DNA of 64,000 bases from Fibrobacter sp. (GTDB lineage Bacteria; Fibrobacterota; Fibrobacteria; Fibrobacterales; Fibrobacteraceae). Location of the stretch: NCBI GenBank assembly GCA_024399015.1, contig JAKSIC010000010.1, forward strand, positions 1 to 64,000, in the 5' to 3' direction. This document shows positions 32,812 through 41,886 of the stretch, one piece after another (positions within the stretch are counted from its first letter, which is position 1; each line of letters starts with the position of its first letter). The notes beneath the pieces were generated by a model. It made no database searches and was not told the origin of the DNA. It saw nothing but the letters and a program-made list of their open reading frames with translations. The position numbers and the translations under genes were made by a program.

Positions 32812-35800
32812 TTAGTTTACAGCGTCAAAAACGGGTTCTTCCACAGCAGGTTCATCAGCCTTGGCGGAATCTTCTGCCTTGGCTTCTACTGCGGGAGCGG
32901 GTTCTTCGACCTTCAGCGGTTCATCAGACATCATTTCGATCTGACGGACAGCCATATTCAAACGTGCAATGCCACCTTCTTCGAAGGCAGGAACATTCTG
33001 GAGGCCGCGAGTTGCAGCATCCATTGCTTCCTTCTTCATACCGGCAGCCTGGTAGACGAATGCGGCAGCCCAGTAGTTACGCCATTCCTTCGGGAACTGC
33101 TTCATACCCATTTCCAGGTACTTGCCAGCGGACTGGCCCAAGCTATCCACCTTAGCCTTGAGTTCTGCGGTGAACGGATGAGTGCTGCGGAGGCTTTCGA
33201 TCTGGTCGCGAGCGTTGAAGGAAATCTGCAGGTACAGAGAAATGTAGCTGGAAAGCAAACGTTCGGTTTCGTCGTTGATGTATGCGGTGCCATCGCCAAG
33301 GCCACGGAACTTGTAGACGGAGTCAATCAAGTTTGCGGTGTAGGCTGCATCGAAGTCGTTACGACGAGGAGTGAGGTCACCCTTCACGAAGTTGTACACC
33401 ATACCTTCCTGGACCATGTACTTTTCAAGACCCATGAAGTTGGAAGTACCGACGGTGGTGGAAATTTCAATGGGACGATCCATGTTCTGGAGAGCGAGGT
33501 CAATGACCAGCTTATGCTGGGTGAGCATCATGGAGCTGCGGGTACGCTGAGCCCATTCGGTGAATGCATCCCAAACCTGGTAATGAACCTTGAACTGGAG
33601 AAGCTTTGCAGAATCTGCAGCGGAGAGTTGCTGCCCCTCCATGGCGTCGATGCGCTGCTTGAGCTGCGGCATCAAACGGTTTGCGTTCTTCACCCAGGTA
33701 GAAACCTGATGGTTGGGATTGTTTGCGGAGCTGTTGTCCAGAACCATGTCACGGTCGATGGCAGCCTTGTCGTAAGAGAGCTTGAGAACAGGTTCGTTTT
33801 CAAGCATCTGCTTGATGTACCAGTCGGTGTTACCCAAGGAGAGGTTCACCACGCGAACGTCCTTACGGATGCCGGCAACTTCCTGTGCAAACCACAGCGG
33901 GAAGGTATCGTTATCGCCGTTGGTAAAGAGGATTGCGTTGGGGCGGCAGCTGTTCAAAAGGTTGTAAGCATAATCCCAAGGAACCCAGAGGCCGGAACGG
34001 TCATGTTCCTTGTAGTTGGAAATGCAGGGAACCATAAAGGATACGAGCACCAGAGCTGCAGCCAACGGAGTTGCGAGAGTAGCCATGGTTCCGGTTGCAG
34101 TAAGGAACACAAGAATACCTGCGCCAACACCGAAGATAAGGCTCATGACAATGAAAGCCGGAGTGTAGAAGTAGTCACGTTCGCGGACTTCCAAATGAAC
34201 AGGTTCCGGGAACGGGGCACGCTGACCAACCTGAGCAAAGCCAGCTTCAATCTTACGCCAGTTCTGCCAAACGGTGGTATTTTCGTAGCCTTCGATTTCC
34301 TTCTGGATAGAAGCGAGAGCGCTAGCATCTGCACCACGGACCTTCAACATTTCCTGACGGATCTTGGCATGTTCAATATTCTGACGCATGTCAATAAGAT
34401 CGTTAGGATCCGGAAGAGCAGAAATGCCCGCACCGCGGCCGTTCAAATCCTGAACGTTACGGCTCATGACACTTACCCAGTAGTCGTGGTCACGCTGTTC
34501 CATGCGGGTACCGTCGGCGAAGTTGATGTAGAACAACAAGCCGAGAGAGCAGAGGGCATAGAGAACAGACATGAAGAGGCCAACCTTGGAGTTGCGCTTC
34601 CAGCAGAACACGCAAACCAGAATCAGGAGGCCGTTAAAGATGAAGAACACCAGGAACTGCTTGACAGTATTGTCACCCATCATGCTCATCTGTGTGGGGA
34701 ACTTGATGCCAAGACGTTCTACCGGCTGGTTGTCGCCGGCATCGAAAGTATAGACGCCGTTAGCGTAGTTCACCTCGCCCACCTTATACGGCAGGTACTG
34801 AGCCATCTGGTAGCCACCGAAGCCCATATGCGGGAAGCTGAGGAACTGGTGAGCGGTACGGGAACGACGGTAGAAAGCTCGGCTAATCATGCTTTCGGAA
34901 CCATACTGCTTACGTTCGATAAATGCGTTGAAGGCATCCCAGTTTTCAGCCTTGAAGAGGTTACCCAACTGCAAGTTGCCCTGGTCGTCACGGATGTTGA
35001 TTTCCGGGTTGTTTTCGTCGATAGTCGGGTTCAGTTCAGAGCGGATAGGAATGTAAAGATGGGTGCTGTAGCCGATGAGGGCAAAGAATGCGAAGGCCAG
35101 GGAAAGGCGAACGCTACGGTTCATGCCAGCCTTGAACGGCTTAGCAACAGCGAGGATCGCAAGAACAACTACGCAAGCCAAGGAGATTTCGATAAAGGCG
35201 GAAACCATGTAGATCACGGAGCAGAGGAGTGTACCGGTGATCCAGATAGGAAGGCGTTCCACGATTTTCTTCGGCTGAGCCACCAGGAGCAACACGAATA
35301 CTGCAGGAACAGTAAGCATGGTGTAAAGGTGGGCGCCAACACCGAGGAATGCGATGTAGCAAATGAAAATCAAGATGCGGTCGCTGGAATCTTCGTCGTC
35401 CTTCTGCTTGTACCACACGAGGCCGAGGTAAGAGACCAACATCAAGATGAACATGGCAATGCCGTACACTTCAGCTTCAACAGCGTTGAACCAGAAGGTA
35501 TCGGAGAAAGTCAGGAGGAAGCCAGCAACGAGAGCTGCGGTACCGAGAACGACGGTGCGGGTCTTGCCGGAAATCTTGTCGGCGAGACGTTCCACAATGC
35601 CTTCGCCCTTTTCCTTGGCGGAGTCCAGCACGATAGCCAGAATTTCCCATGCGAAAAGTGCGGTCACATAAACGGTAGCTGCGGAGCTAATCACGGAAAT
35701 GTAGTTCACGCGCTTTGCGATTTCTTCAACAAAAGGAAGAAGAACAATCACCGCACGAGCCAGGAACACGAAGAACGGAGTTCCAGGAGGATGAGGAATA

Positions 35801-35940
35801 CCGAGGGTGTTTGCGCAAGCAACGAATTCACCGCAGTCCCAGAAGCTCACGGTAGGAGCCATGGTGAGGCAGTAGATAATAAGAGCGATAAAGCAGGAGA
35901 TACCTGCAAAGACATGCTTCATCCACTTTTCTTTCAACAC
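32812..35940 (-). CDS. DUF2723/TMEM260-like GT-C membrane protein, candidate protein O-mannosyltransferase
   Basis: This 1042-residue protein has an N-terminal block of about ten or more transmembrane helices (1-430). The first loop motif SFWDCGEFVA ... HPPGTPFF is the signature of DUF2723. Further helices lie near 430-470 and 590-640. A C-terminal soluble part of about 350 residues follows, with TPR-like helices near 960 and an acidic Glu/Ala tail. The human member TMEM260 is a protein O-mannosyltransferase; bacterial members are mostly uncharacterised. It begins two bases after nusB and is followed by two GT2 enzymes that could make the lipid-linked sugar donor. Confidence 0.82.
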   Translation of the reverse strand: MLKEKWMKHVFAGISCFIALIIYCLTMAPTVSFWDCGEFVACANTLGIPHPPGTPFFVFLARAVIVLLPFVEEIAKRVNYISVISSAATVYVTALFAWEILAIVLDSAKEKGEGIVERLADKISGKTRTVVLGTAALVAGFLLTFSDTFWFNAVEAEVYGIAMFILMLVSYLGLVWYKQKDDEDSSDRILIFICYIAFLGVGAHLYTMLTVPAVFVLLLVAQPKKIVERLPIWITGTLLCSVIYMVSAFIEISLACVVVLAILAVAKPFKAGMNRSVRLSLAFAFFALIGYSTHLYIPIRSELNPTIDENNPEINIRDDQGNLQLGNLFKAENWDAFNAFIERKQYGSESMISRAFYRRSRTAHQFLSFPHMGFGGYQMAQYLPYKVGEVNYANGVYTFDAGDNQPVERLGIKFPTQMSMMGDNTVKQFLVFFIFNGLLILVCVFCWKRNSKVGLFMSVLYALCSLGLLFYINFADGTRMEQRDHDYWVSVMSRNVQDLNGRGAGISALPDPNDLIDMRQNIEHAKIRQEMLKVRGADASALASIQKEIEGYENTTVWQNWRKIEAGFAQVGQRAPFPEPVHLEVRERDYFYTPAFIVMSLIFGVGAGILVFLTATGTMATLATPLAAALVLVSFMVPCISNYKEHDRSGLWVPWDYAYNLLNSCRPNAILFTNGDNDTFPLWFAQEVAGIRKDVRVVNLSLGNTDWYIKQMLENEPVLKLSYDKAAIDRDMVLDNSSANNPNHQVSTWVKNANRLMPQLKQRIDAMEGQQLSAADSAKLLQFKVHYQVWDAFTEWAQRTRSSMMLTQHKLVIDLALQNMDRPIEISTTVGTSNFMGLEKYMVQEGMVYNFVKGDLTPRRNDFDAAYTANLIDSVYKFRGLGDGTAYINDETERLLSSYISLYLQISFNARDQIESLRSTHPFTAELKAKVDSLGQSAGKYLEMGMKQFPKEWRNYWAAAFVYQAAGMKKEAMDAATRGLQNVPAFEEGGIARLNMAVRQIEMMSDEPLKVEEPAPAVEAKAEDSAKADEPAVEEPVFDAVN

Positions 35941-35942
35941 GA

Positions 35943-36380
35943 TTACTTCTCCTTAGATTCGGGGGCAGTCATGCCGCGGCTCTGCATAAAGCCTGCCAGG
36001 ATACCATTAACAAAACCATCAGAACCATCGGTGCTGAACTTGGAAGCAATCTGCACGGCTTCAGTAATAGCCACCTTCATGGGAATTTCCGGGATGTAGC
36101 TCAATTCCACCATTGCGATGAAAAGGACAAGGCGGTCAATACGAGCAATGCGGTCCAGTTCCCAGTGAACAGAATTTGCCTTCAGGGATTCTTCCAGTTC
36201 GGCCTTGTGTTCCTGAACCAGGTCCACCAGCTTCATGCCGTACTTCTTCTGGTTGTCCTGAAGAGGCTGAGCTTCCAGAACGCCCGGCAGAGCCTGACCA
36301 ACGGTCTGTCCTGTAATTTCCATAGCGTAGAGCAACTGCATTGCAAATACGCGTGCGGGTCTATAACTGATTTGTGCCAT
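35943..36380 (-). CDS. nusB: Transcription antitermination protein NusB
   Basis: This 145-residue protein is a short all-helical NusB: RPARVFAMQLLYAME at the N-terminus, then LVDLVQEHKAELEESL, and ELDRIARIDRLVLFIAMVEL, a classical NusB motif, followed by IPMKVAITEAVQIASKF. NusB binds boxA RNA with S10 (NusE) and helps transcribe rRNA operons. It sits after ribH, as in many genomes where ribH-nusB is conserved, with an 82-base gap. The DUF2723 gene starts two bases after it, an unusual downstream partner. Confidence 0.92.
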   Translation of the reverse strand: MAQISYRPARVFAMQLLYAMEITGQTVGQALPGVLEAQPLQDNQKKYGMKLVDLVQEHKAELEESLKANSVHWELDRIARIDRLVLFIAMVELSYIPEIPMKVAITEAVQIASKFSTDGSDGFVNGILAGFMQSRGMTAPESKEK

Positions 36381-36462
36381 AAAACGATTTTTCCAGTTAT
36401 TGCGTTTTTCTTTACTTAAAATCTTATAAAGCGTCGCGAGCTATTATACGAGACTGAGCGAA

Positions 36463-36930
36463 CTACTTCTTGATCTGCTTGTAGAGGTTTGCCATTTCCA
36501 CAGCGGTGGAAGCCCAGCTGCAACCCAGGTTGCCAGCCTTGAGGCCTGCACGGTTCATAGCCTGGTCCACAGTGTCAGTGGTCAGGATGCCGAGGATCAT
36601 AGGAACCTTGCCTTCAGCGGCAATATTTGCGATACCACCGGTGGAGTTGTTTACAACAACGTCATAATGGCTGGTTTCGCCACGGATCACAGCACCAAGA
36701 GCCATCACGGCGTCATACTTGCCGGAATCTACGAAGCGGCGGCAGATGCCCGGAAGTTCGAAAGCGCCCGGAACATGAGCCACGGTGATGTCCTTGTCGG
36801 CAACACCGAGAGTGGTCAACTGACGGACAGCACCTTCCAAGAGCTTGTCCGTAACGATTTCATTGAAACGAGCGACGGCGATAGCCACCTTCATTCCGTT
36901 ACCATTCAGAGAATTCTTCAGTTCGTTCAT
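36463..36930 (-). CDS. ribH: 6,7-dimethyl-8-ribityllumazine synthase
   Basis: This 155-residue protein condenses 5-amino-6-ribitylamino-uracil with 3,4-dihydroxy-2-butanone 4-phosphate. Family marks are VARFNEIVTDKLLEGA, the VPGAFELPG loop, and GAVIRGETSHYD with the catalytic His. Length is normal; it forms a capsid-like or pentameric assembly in the family. It starts 10 bases after ribBA and belongs to the riboflavin run ribD-ribE-ribBA-ribH. GGAAGGAATT lies before the ATG. Confidence 0.94.
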   Translation of the reverse strand: MNELKNSLNGNGMKVAIAVARFNEIVTDKLLEGAVRQLTTLGVADKDITVAHVPGAFELPGICRRFVDSGKYDAVMALGAVIRGETSHYDVVVNNSTGGIANIAAEGKVPMILGILTTDTVDQAMNRAGLKAGNLGCSWASTAVEMANLYKQIKK

Positions 36931-36940
36931 AATTCCTTCC

Positions 36941-38152
36941 TTAAGCCTCGTCCAACTTCAGGTCGTGGCCCATCTTGTCTTTCTTGGTCTGCAAGTAATA
37001 GCGGTTGATCTTGTTGGGTTTGATTTCGATAGGAACGCGTTCCACAATTTCCAAGCCGTAGGCGGAAATGCCGCTAATCTTGCTGGGATTGTTGGTCAAA
37101 AGACGCATCTGCTTTACACCCAGGTCTGCAAGGATCTGTGCGCCGGTACCATACTGGCGAAGATCAGGCTTGAACCCAAGGTGGAGGTTTGCATCGACGG
37201 TATCCATACCCTTTTCCTGAAGTTCGTAGGCGCGGAGCTTGTTGCAAAGACCGATACCGCGACCTTCCTGGCCACGGAGGTACAGAAGCACGCCACCGTT
37301 TTCACCGATGAACTTCATGGAGGCAGCCAGCTGTTCGCCGCAATCGCAACGCATGCTGCCAAAAATATCGCCAGTCAAGCATTCACTATGAACGCGGACA
37401 TAGACCGGCTTTGAAAAGTCGGGGTTACCAGCCACCCATGCCACATGTTCCACACCATCGGTGGTGCTGCGGTAGGCGTAGGCCTTGAAGTCGCCGTACT
37501 TGGTAGGAACGTTGGGAGCAGCCACACGCTGCACCAGCTTTTCCGTCTTCAGGCGGTAGGCGATCAAGTCGTGGATAGAGATAATCTTCAGGTCGAACTT
37601 CTTGGCCACTTCCTGCAACTGGGGCATACGGGCCATGGTGCCGTCTTCATTCATGATTTCAATGAGGGCGGCAGCGGGGCGAAGTCCTGCAAGCTTTGCC
37701 AAGTCCACAGCAGCTTCGGTATGGCCAGCACGGCGGAGCACGCCTTCTTCCTGGGCATACAGCGGGGAAATATGGCCGGGGCGGCCAAAATCACTGGGCT
37801 TGGAAGCAGGATCAGAGAGCGCAAGAATTGTTGCCGCACGGTCATGGGCGGAAACACCGGTGGTGCAGCCTTCAATCTTATCCACCATGATGGTGAACGG
37901 GGTGCCGAGAATAGAAGTGTTTTCGGCAGTCTGGCGGGTCAAATTCAGTTCATGACAACGGTTGATGGGCAGCGGGCAGCAAAGGACGCCGCGGCCTTCG
38001 TGGAGCATGAAGTTCACCTTTTCCGGTGTAATCTTTTCTGCAGCAATGATAAAGTCTCCTTCGTTTTCGCGGTCTTCATCATCCACCACAATCAAAAACT
38101 TGCCAGCCTTGAAATCCTCAAGGGCTTCTTCAATCGTATTAAGCAAGGTCAC
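36941..38152 (-). CDS. ribBA: Bifunctional RibBA: DHBP synthase and GTP cyclohydrolase II
   Basis: This 403-residue protein carries DHBP synthase (1-200; [24 protein letters not shown]-like GHTEAAVDL) and GTP cyclohydrolase II (205-403; [20 protein letters not shown] with the zinc Cys residues, and [10 protein letters not shown]). It performs both entry steps of riboflavin synthesis. All active-site motifs are present in both halves. The start overlaps the end of ribE by 14 bases, so the genes are translationally coupled. Confidence 0.94.
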   Translation of the reverse strand: MTLLNTIEEALEDFKAGKFLIVVDDEDRENEGDFIIAAEKITPEKVNFMLHEGRGVLCCPLPINRCHELNLTRQTAENTSILGTPFTIMVDKIEGCTTGVSAHDRAATILALSDPASKPSDFGRPGHISPLYAQEEGVLRRAGHTEAAVDLAKLAGLRPAAALIEIMNEDGTMARMPQLQEVAKKFDLKIISIHDLIAYRLKTEKLVQRVAAPNVPTKYGDFKAYAYRSTTDGVEHVAWVAGNPDFSKPVYVRVHSECLTGDIFGSMRCDCGEQLAASMKFIGENGGVLLYLRGQEGRGIGLCNKLRAYELQEKGMDTVDANLHLGFKPDLRQYGTGAQILADLGVKQMRLLTNNPSKISGISAYGLEIVERVPIEIKPNKINRYYLQTKKDKMGHDLKLDEA

Positions 38153-38738
38153 GCTCCTTCAAATAGTTCTCGATGTACTTACCAAGCATGTCTACTTCCA
38201 CATTCACGATAGTACCGGGAACCCAGTTACGCAAATTGGTACGGGCCAAAGTTTCTGGAATAATGCAGACGCGGATGGAATCCTCAAACTTTTCAGCCAC
38301 CGTAAGGCTAATACCGTTCAAGGACACAGAACCGCGGCGAATCACGTAGCGGCGCAGGTCCTTGGGGAGTTCCAAATCCACTTCAACACCAGTTTCGCGG
38401 TTTGCGACAGCAATGACCTTCACCGAGGTATCCACATGGCCCATGACAAAATGTCCGCCCATAAAAGAATCCGCACGGCAAGCCTTTTCCAAATTCACCA
38501 ATTTACCCGGCTCAGCCTGCTTAAAGGAGGTGTTTTCCACCGTCTGGTGCATCAGGCAGAATGTAGCTTCATCGTCGGTGCAACTTTCAATAGAAAGGCA
38601 CACGCCGTCGTTTGCGACACTATCGCCCAAATTGCAGCCCTTAAAGAAACCGGGTGCAGAAAGTTTCATGGTAAGCGCATCCCCACGGCTTTCAAGCGAG
38701 AGGATGGTACCAGTACTTTGAATAATACCTGTAAACAT
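38139..38738 (-). CDS. ribE: Riboflavin synthase alpha chain
   Basis: A 199-residue protein from ATG 38738 (starting [10 protein letters not shown], the family start). It is a duplicated lumazine-binding protein: the first half has [12 protein letters not shown] and the second [14 protein letters not shown], with NFExA-type regions at [24 protein letters not shown]. It dismutates two lumazines into riboflavin. A longer frame to 38798 lacks a family match and is rejected. The 5' leader holds a multi-stem structure with a terminator at 38799-38868. No FMN riboswitch consensus was seen. Confidence 0.93.
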   Translation of the reverse strand: MFTGIIQSTGTILSLESRGDALTMKLSAPGFFKGCNLGDSVANDGVCLSIESCTDDEATFCLMHQTVENTSFKQAEPGKLVNLEKACRADSFMGGHFVMGHVDTSVKVIAVANRETGVEVDLELPKDLRRYVIRRGSVSLNGISLTVAEKFEDSIRVCIIPETLARTNLRNWVPGTIVNVEVDMLGKYIENYLKERDLA

Positions 38739-38798
38739 ACGCGCCAAATTTAGTAAAAGGCGAATGTGCGCGTTGGGGCCAAAGTGGCGAAAATGCAC

Positions 38799-38868
38799 AA
38801 AAAAGGCCCGATTTTAGGTCGGACCAGCATTCAAAGTTAGATTCATCTAACTCACCTAAATAGGGCCC
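38799..38868 (-). promoter_or_regulatory. Multi-stem RNA element with terminator tail between ribD and ribE
   Basis: On the minus strand, right after the ribD stop, an outer stem GGCCC/GGGCC encloses a second stem (TTTAGGT with ACCTAAA) and a perfect hairpin (AGTTAGA-TGAA-TCTAACT), followed by six T. A small alternative hairpin GGTC-C-GACC competes with the second stem. It may be only a complex terminator, but the alternative pairing and its place in front of ribE make an attenuator or riboswitch possible. It does not match the FMN riboswitch consensus. Confidence 0.5.
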
Positions 38869-40145
38869 TATGCAGGATAATAAACGGTCAGTACATCGGG
38901 GCCGGCCATAAAGGATTCCTTGGCCACCAACTTTTCAGGAATAGAAGGGAAATCAAGACTTTTTGAAACCATGCCTTCGTCAATGAAAGACGCAAGGGCA
39001 TCATCAATGGTATTATCGGTGGAACGCCAAAGATCCAAGCGGTTCCAGCCACCATTTTCAAACAGCTGCTTGGCAAGGCCTACGCCGGGTTCCACCATGA
39101 GGCGATGCATACCCAAGGCAGAAAGATGGTCCAGCATTTCGTTCCAGCAATCTGCAAAATTGGACTTGGTCAGCACAACTGCATTGGGGATAGCCGGCTG
39201 AGGAACACAGGAGAAAACCAACGCTTGAATCACACCGGATTCTGCAGAACCGTCTCCGGTAAACACGCGATAGGAGGAAACCTCCCCTGCCGTAAATTCA
39301 TGATGGCCTGCCCACACGATCTTGACGGGATTATTGCCACGCACCAGACGAACATCCAAACCAGGATTATCTGCGAGGACGGTGCCTGCGCCAACAAGGA
39401 TGGCATCGCTCATGGCACGAAGTTCGTGATTCCAGTAGTTGGCGCCATCCCCGGTGATTTTCATGGGCTTGTTGGAGCCATTGGGCAGAACGTAACCCAT
39501 GGAGCCTTCGTCAGTAACGGCGCTCTTGACTTCTACAAAAGTTCGCTTGTTACGGACAAAGTAGTCGTAGGCTTCAAAGTAGTGTTCAATGTCGTGGAAA
39601 ACGGCACTGCCTTCGGCGACAGATTCTTTTGAAAAGTCTGCTTGGATTGCCACGTCGCTCCGCTCCTCGCAATGACTTTGTGCTGCATATCCCAAAACAG
39701 TACATTCCGAGCCACCGCATTCATCGTCCCAGCTTTCAGGAATTTCTGCGCGGATGCAAGCATCTACGCCTTCATAGACTTTGATTCCTGCTTCTTCCAA
39801 AATTTTTCTGCTGTTTCCGCGGACAACGGGATTGGGGTCGCCGTGAGCATAGTAGACTTCAGCGATTCCAGCGTCAATGATAGCCTTAGTGCAGGGGGGC
39901 GTGCGGCCATAATGGCAGCAGGGTTCCAGAGTCACGTAAATGGCCGCGCCGCGGGCAAGTTCGCCCGCGTCACGCAGCGCCATGACTTCGGCATGGGCAC
40001 TTCCGGGGCGCTGCGTACGCCCCTTCCCCACGACGATTCCATAACGAACAACAACGGCACCCACCGCCGGATTAGGGCGGCTAACACCAATAGAGAGCAC
40101 AGCCTCTTCCAAGGCCATTCTCATGTAGTTCGAAACTTCAGACAC
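38868..40145 (-). CDS. ribD: RibD: diaminohydroxyphosphoribosylaminopyrimidine deaminase/reductase
   Basis: This 425-residue protein joins a zinc deaminase domain (1-150; HAEVMAL and LEPCCHYGRTPPC as the zinc ligands) to a reductase domain (about 185-425; SDAILVGAGTVLADNP-type motif). It carries out the second and third steps of riboflavin synthesis. Residues 156-168, between the domains, read SHCEERSDVAI and are encoded by a dispersed palindrome (39644-39678); RibD is normally about 360-380 residues, so the linker is enlarged. Both active sites appear intact, so the enzyme is likely functional. It starts 22 bases after the rhodanese stop. Confidence 0.9.
   Translation of the reverse strand: MSEVSNYMRMALEEAVLSIGVSRPNPAVGAVVVRYGIVVGKGRTQRPGSAHAEVMALRDAGELARGAAIYVTLEPCCHYGRTPPCTKAIIDAGIAEVYYAHGDPNPVVRGNSRKILEEAGIKVYEGVDACIRAEIPESWDDECGGSECTVLGYAAQSHCEERSDVAIQADFSKESVAEGSAVFHDIEHYFEAYDYFVRNKRTFVEVKSAVTDEGSMGYVLPNGSNKPMKITGDGANYWNHELRAMSDAILVGAGTVLADNPGLDVRLVRGNNPVKIVWAGHHEFTAGEVSSYRVFTGDGSAESGVIQALVFSCVPQPAIPNAVVLTKSNFADCWNEMLDHLSALGMHRLMVEPGVGLAKQLFENGGWNRLDLWRSTDNTIDDALASFIDEGMVSKSLDFPSIPEKLVAKESFMAGPDVLTVYYPA
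39644..39678. repeat. Dispersed imperfect palindrome (ATTGC...GCAAT type), copy C
   Basis: A 35-bp sequence with ends GGATTGCCACG and CTCGCAATGACT and a different middle (TCGCTCCGCTC) from copies A and B. It encodes HCEERSDVAI in the interdomain linker of RibD, in frame. Confidence 0.85.
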
Positions 40146-40167
40146 CTTACCGCCCTACAAACGTTTC

Positions 40168-40626
40168 TTACTTCTTGGGGAAAGCTAGGTAGCCGCCCAT
40201 CACATTGTGGACATGTTCATAGCCCTGCTGCATCAGGAACTTAGTAGCAACTTCGCTACGACGGCCGGAACGGCAGTAAATCAGCAATTCCTTATCCTTG
40301 GGAAGTTCAGCAAAGCGCTGCTGGAATTCCGGAAGAGGAATATTGACGGAACCTTCCACAAAACCATCGTTCAATTCCGGAGGATTACGTACGTCAACAA
40401 ACATTGCACCGTTCTTATTCATTTCCAGAGCCTTGGCCCAGTCAATCTGGGATACCTGAGCTACAGGAGCTGGTGCCGGAGCCGGAGCGGGGGCCGGGGC
40501 TGCAGAAACAACGGCAGCAGCTTTTGCAGTTTCATTCTTTACAACAGCGACTTCCGTCTTCTGTTCGTTACAGCCAGCAAGCATCATCATAAAACCTGCA
40601 GCAAAGCAAATCATTTTGCAGTTCAT
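40168..40626 (-). CDS. Rhodanese-like lipoprotein
   Basis: This 152-residue protein has a lipoprotein signal (MMLAGC, Cys19), an Ala-Pro linker (about 43-56) and a rhodanese domain (about 60-152) with the active-site Cys loop CRSGRRS and DVRNPPE. Periplasmic rhodaneses transfer sulphane sulphur or act as sulphur carriers; the role here is open. It overlaps the PAS-domain gene by four bases and precedes ribD by 22 bases, so it may be in the riboflavin operon. Confidence 0.87.
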   Translation of the reverse strand: MNCKMICFAAGFMMMLAGCNEQKTEVAVVKNETAKAAAVVSAAPAPAPAPAPAPVAQVSQIDWAKALEMNKNGAMFVDVRNPPELNDGFVEGSVNIPLPEFQQRFAELPKDKELLIYCRSGRRSEVATKFLMQQGYEHVHNVMGGYLAFPKK

Positions 40627-41879
40627 ATCAACTCCTTAAAATTCTTATTGTCTCTAAATTCAGATTCATCCATCTGGATATACACACCCAGAACTCGATA
40701 AACAAAGCCGTCCGCCCTGGTCAAGGGAATAGCGTTAAACCACAGCAGGCGGTTTTCCTTATTGAACGGACCCTTCCAGGATTTGGCTCGGCCACTTTCA
40801 AACACCTCGGACAAGGTACCTTGAATAAAGGCGTAATACTTAGGACGAACCACTTCCAACAAACGTTTTCCAAAAGTCTTTTCGGGATTTGCAAACTTGA
40901 AATCCAACGCAAAGGACTGGTTACAGCTAACGATACGATTTTCACGGTCCACGCAGAAAAGACGGATATCCGGGAAGGACAACATGGTACCAATGGCGGC
41001 ATCCAGATTTACCACTTCATCGTAAATCGGGTTATCGAAAAGCAAGTCCATTCTTCTTGCGGAACCCTTGATTGCAAGCTTGGAATTTTCTTCAAGATAA
41101 ACCTTGCAACGGAAACTATACCAAATCAATTTCTTGCCAGGACCGATCACACGCAATCTGATACTTGCGTTTTCCTCGGAGTTCTGGTTGGTTGAACGGA
41201 ATTCCATAATTCGGGCATTGATTCGCCTTTCGAACATGGAATATTCTTCATCCAGAAATAGAGAATGAACATCCTGAACACCAACGGATCTCGGTATGAC
41301 GCGGCCATCTTCATCGGTAATGGGCGTAAGCAAGGTCATCTGGCGAGTGTCCACATCGAAACTCCACAGGAAGTCGCCCGTGTTCTGCAAAAGCATGTCC
41401 ACATTATCCTGAAGGCGGTCTCTCTGATTTCGAGAATCCACATCCAAAGTCACATTCTTGATCAGAAGTTCCCAGTAGGTGTTGCCGAAGGTCTTCCTGA
41501 GAACAGCTCTCATTTCATACCAACGGACATCCGACTCGCCCTTGAACGAAAAGATGAAAGGAATATCCGGATAAGATTCTGCACCTTTCAAGTACTCGTT
41601 CAATCGGACATACTCTTCCGCAGTCAAAATCTCTTCAAAAGACTTCTTTTGGCAAATCTGTTCGTACAAAGGATCGCGAATAAACTTTGGGGTTGCGTCC
41701 TGCAGGAACCCTTCCCTATTCATAAACAGCAGGAACTCATTCACGTGTCCGGCAAAACTTACATAGGCATTCTGTTTTTCCTTCAAGCCTCGCATCAACA
41801 TATGCGTAATGGCCAATGCCACAATAAGGACAAAGCCAACAAAAAGAATAACAGCAAGTGCACTAGGCGTAAGGAACAT
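40623..41879 (-). CDS. Membrane-anchored PAS-domain protein without output domain
   Basis: This 418-residue protein has one N-terminal transmembrane helix (about 7-29) and two or three PAS-like sensor domains. One lies near 175-290 (FLWSFDVDTRQMTLLTP) and one near 305-405 (LFCVDRENRIVSCNQSFA ... ALPLTRADG-type end). No kinase, GGDEF or other output domain follows. It could be a sensory adaptor or lack a partner. It overlaps the rhodanese gene by four bases and starts shortly after the next gene's stop at 41887, all on one strand. Confidence 0.72.
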   Translation of the reverse strand: MFLTPSALAVILFVGFVLIVALAITHMLMRGLKEKQNAYVSFAGHVNEFLLFMNREGFLQDATPKFIRDPLYEQICQKKSFEEILTAEEYVRLNEYLKGAESYPDIPFIFSFKGESDVRWYEMRAVLRKTFGNTYWELLIKNVTLDVDSRNQRDRLQDNVDMLLQNTGDFLWSFDVDTRQMTLLTPITDEDGRVIPRSVGVQDVHSLFLDEEYSMFERRINARIMEFRSTNQNSEENASIRLRVIGPGKKLIWYSFRCKVYLEENSKLAIKGSARRMDLLFDNPIYDEVVNLDAAIGTMLSFPDIRLFCVDRENRIVSCNQSFALDFKFANPEKTFGKRLLEVVRPKYYAFIQGTLSEVFESGRAKSWKGPFNKENRLLWFNAIPLTRADGFVYRVLGVYIQMDESEFRDNKNFKELI

Positions 41880-41886
41880 AATTCAA

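Noticed and set aside
32614-36099. Plus-strand open frame of 1161 codons opposite the DUF2723 gene
   Set aside because: It is antisense to a clear membrane protein, has His/Glu/Val-rich composition typical of reversed coding strands and no family motif.
38739-38868. FMN riboswitch upstream of ribE
   Set aside because: The conserved FMN-element boxes are not present; only the terminator-like stems are seen, listed separately.
38799-38868. tRNA gene
   Set aside because: The stems do not form a cloverleaf: no proper anticodon arm or T-loop consensus GGTTCGANTCC, and the length is too short.
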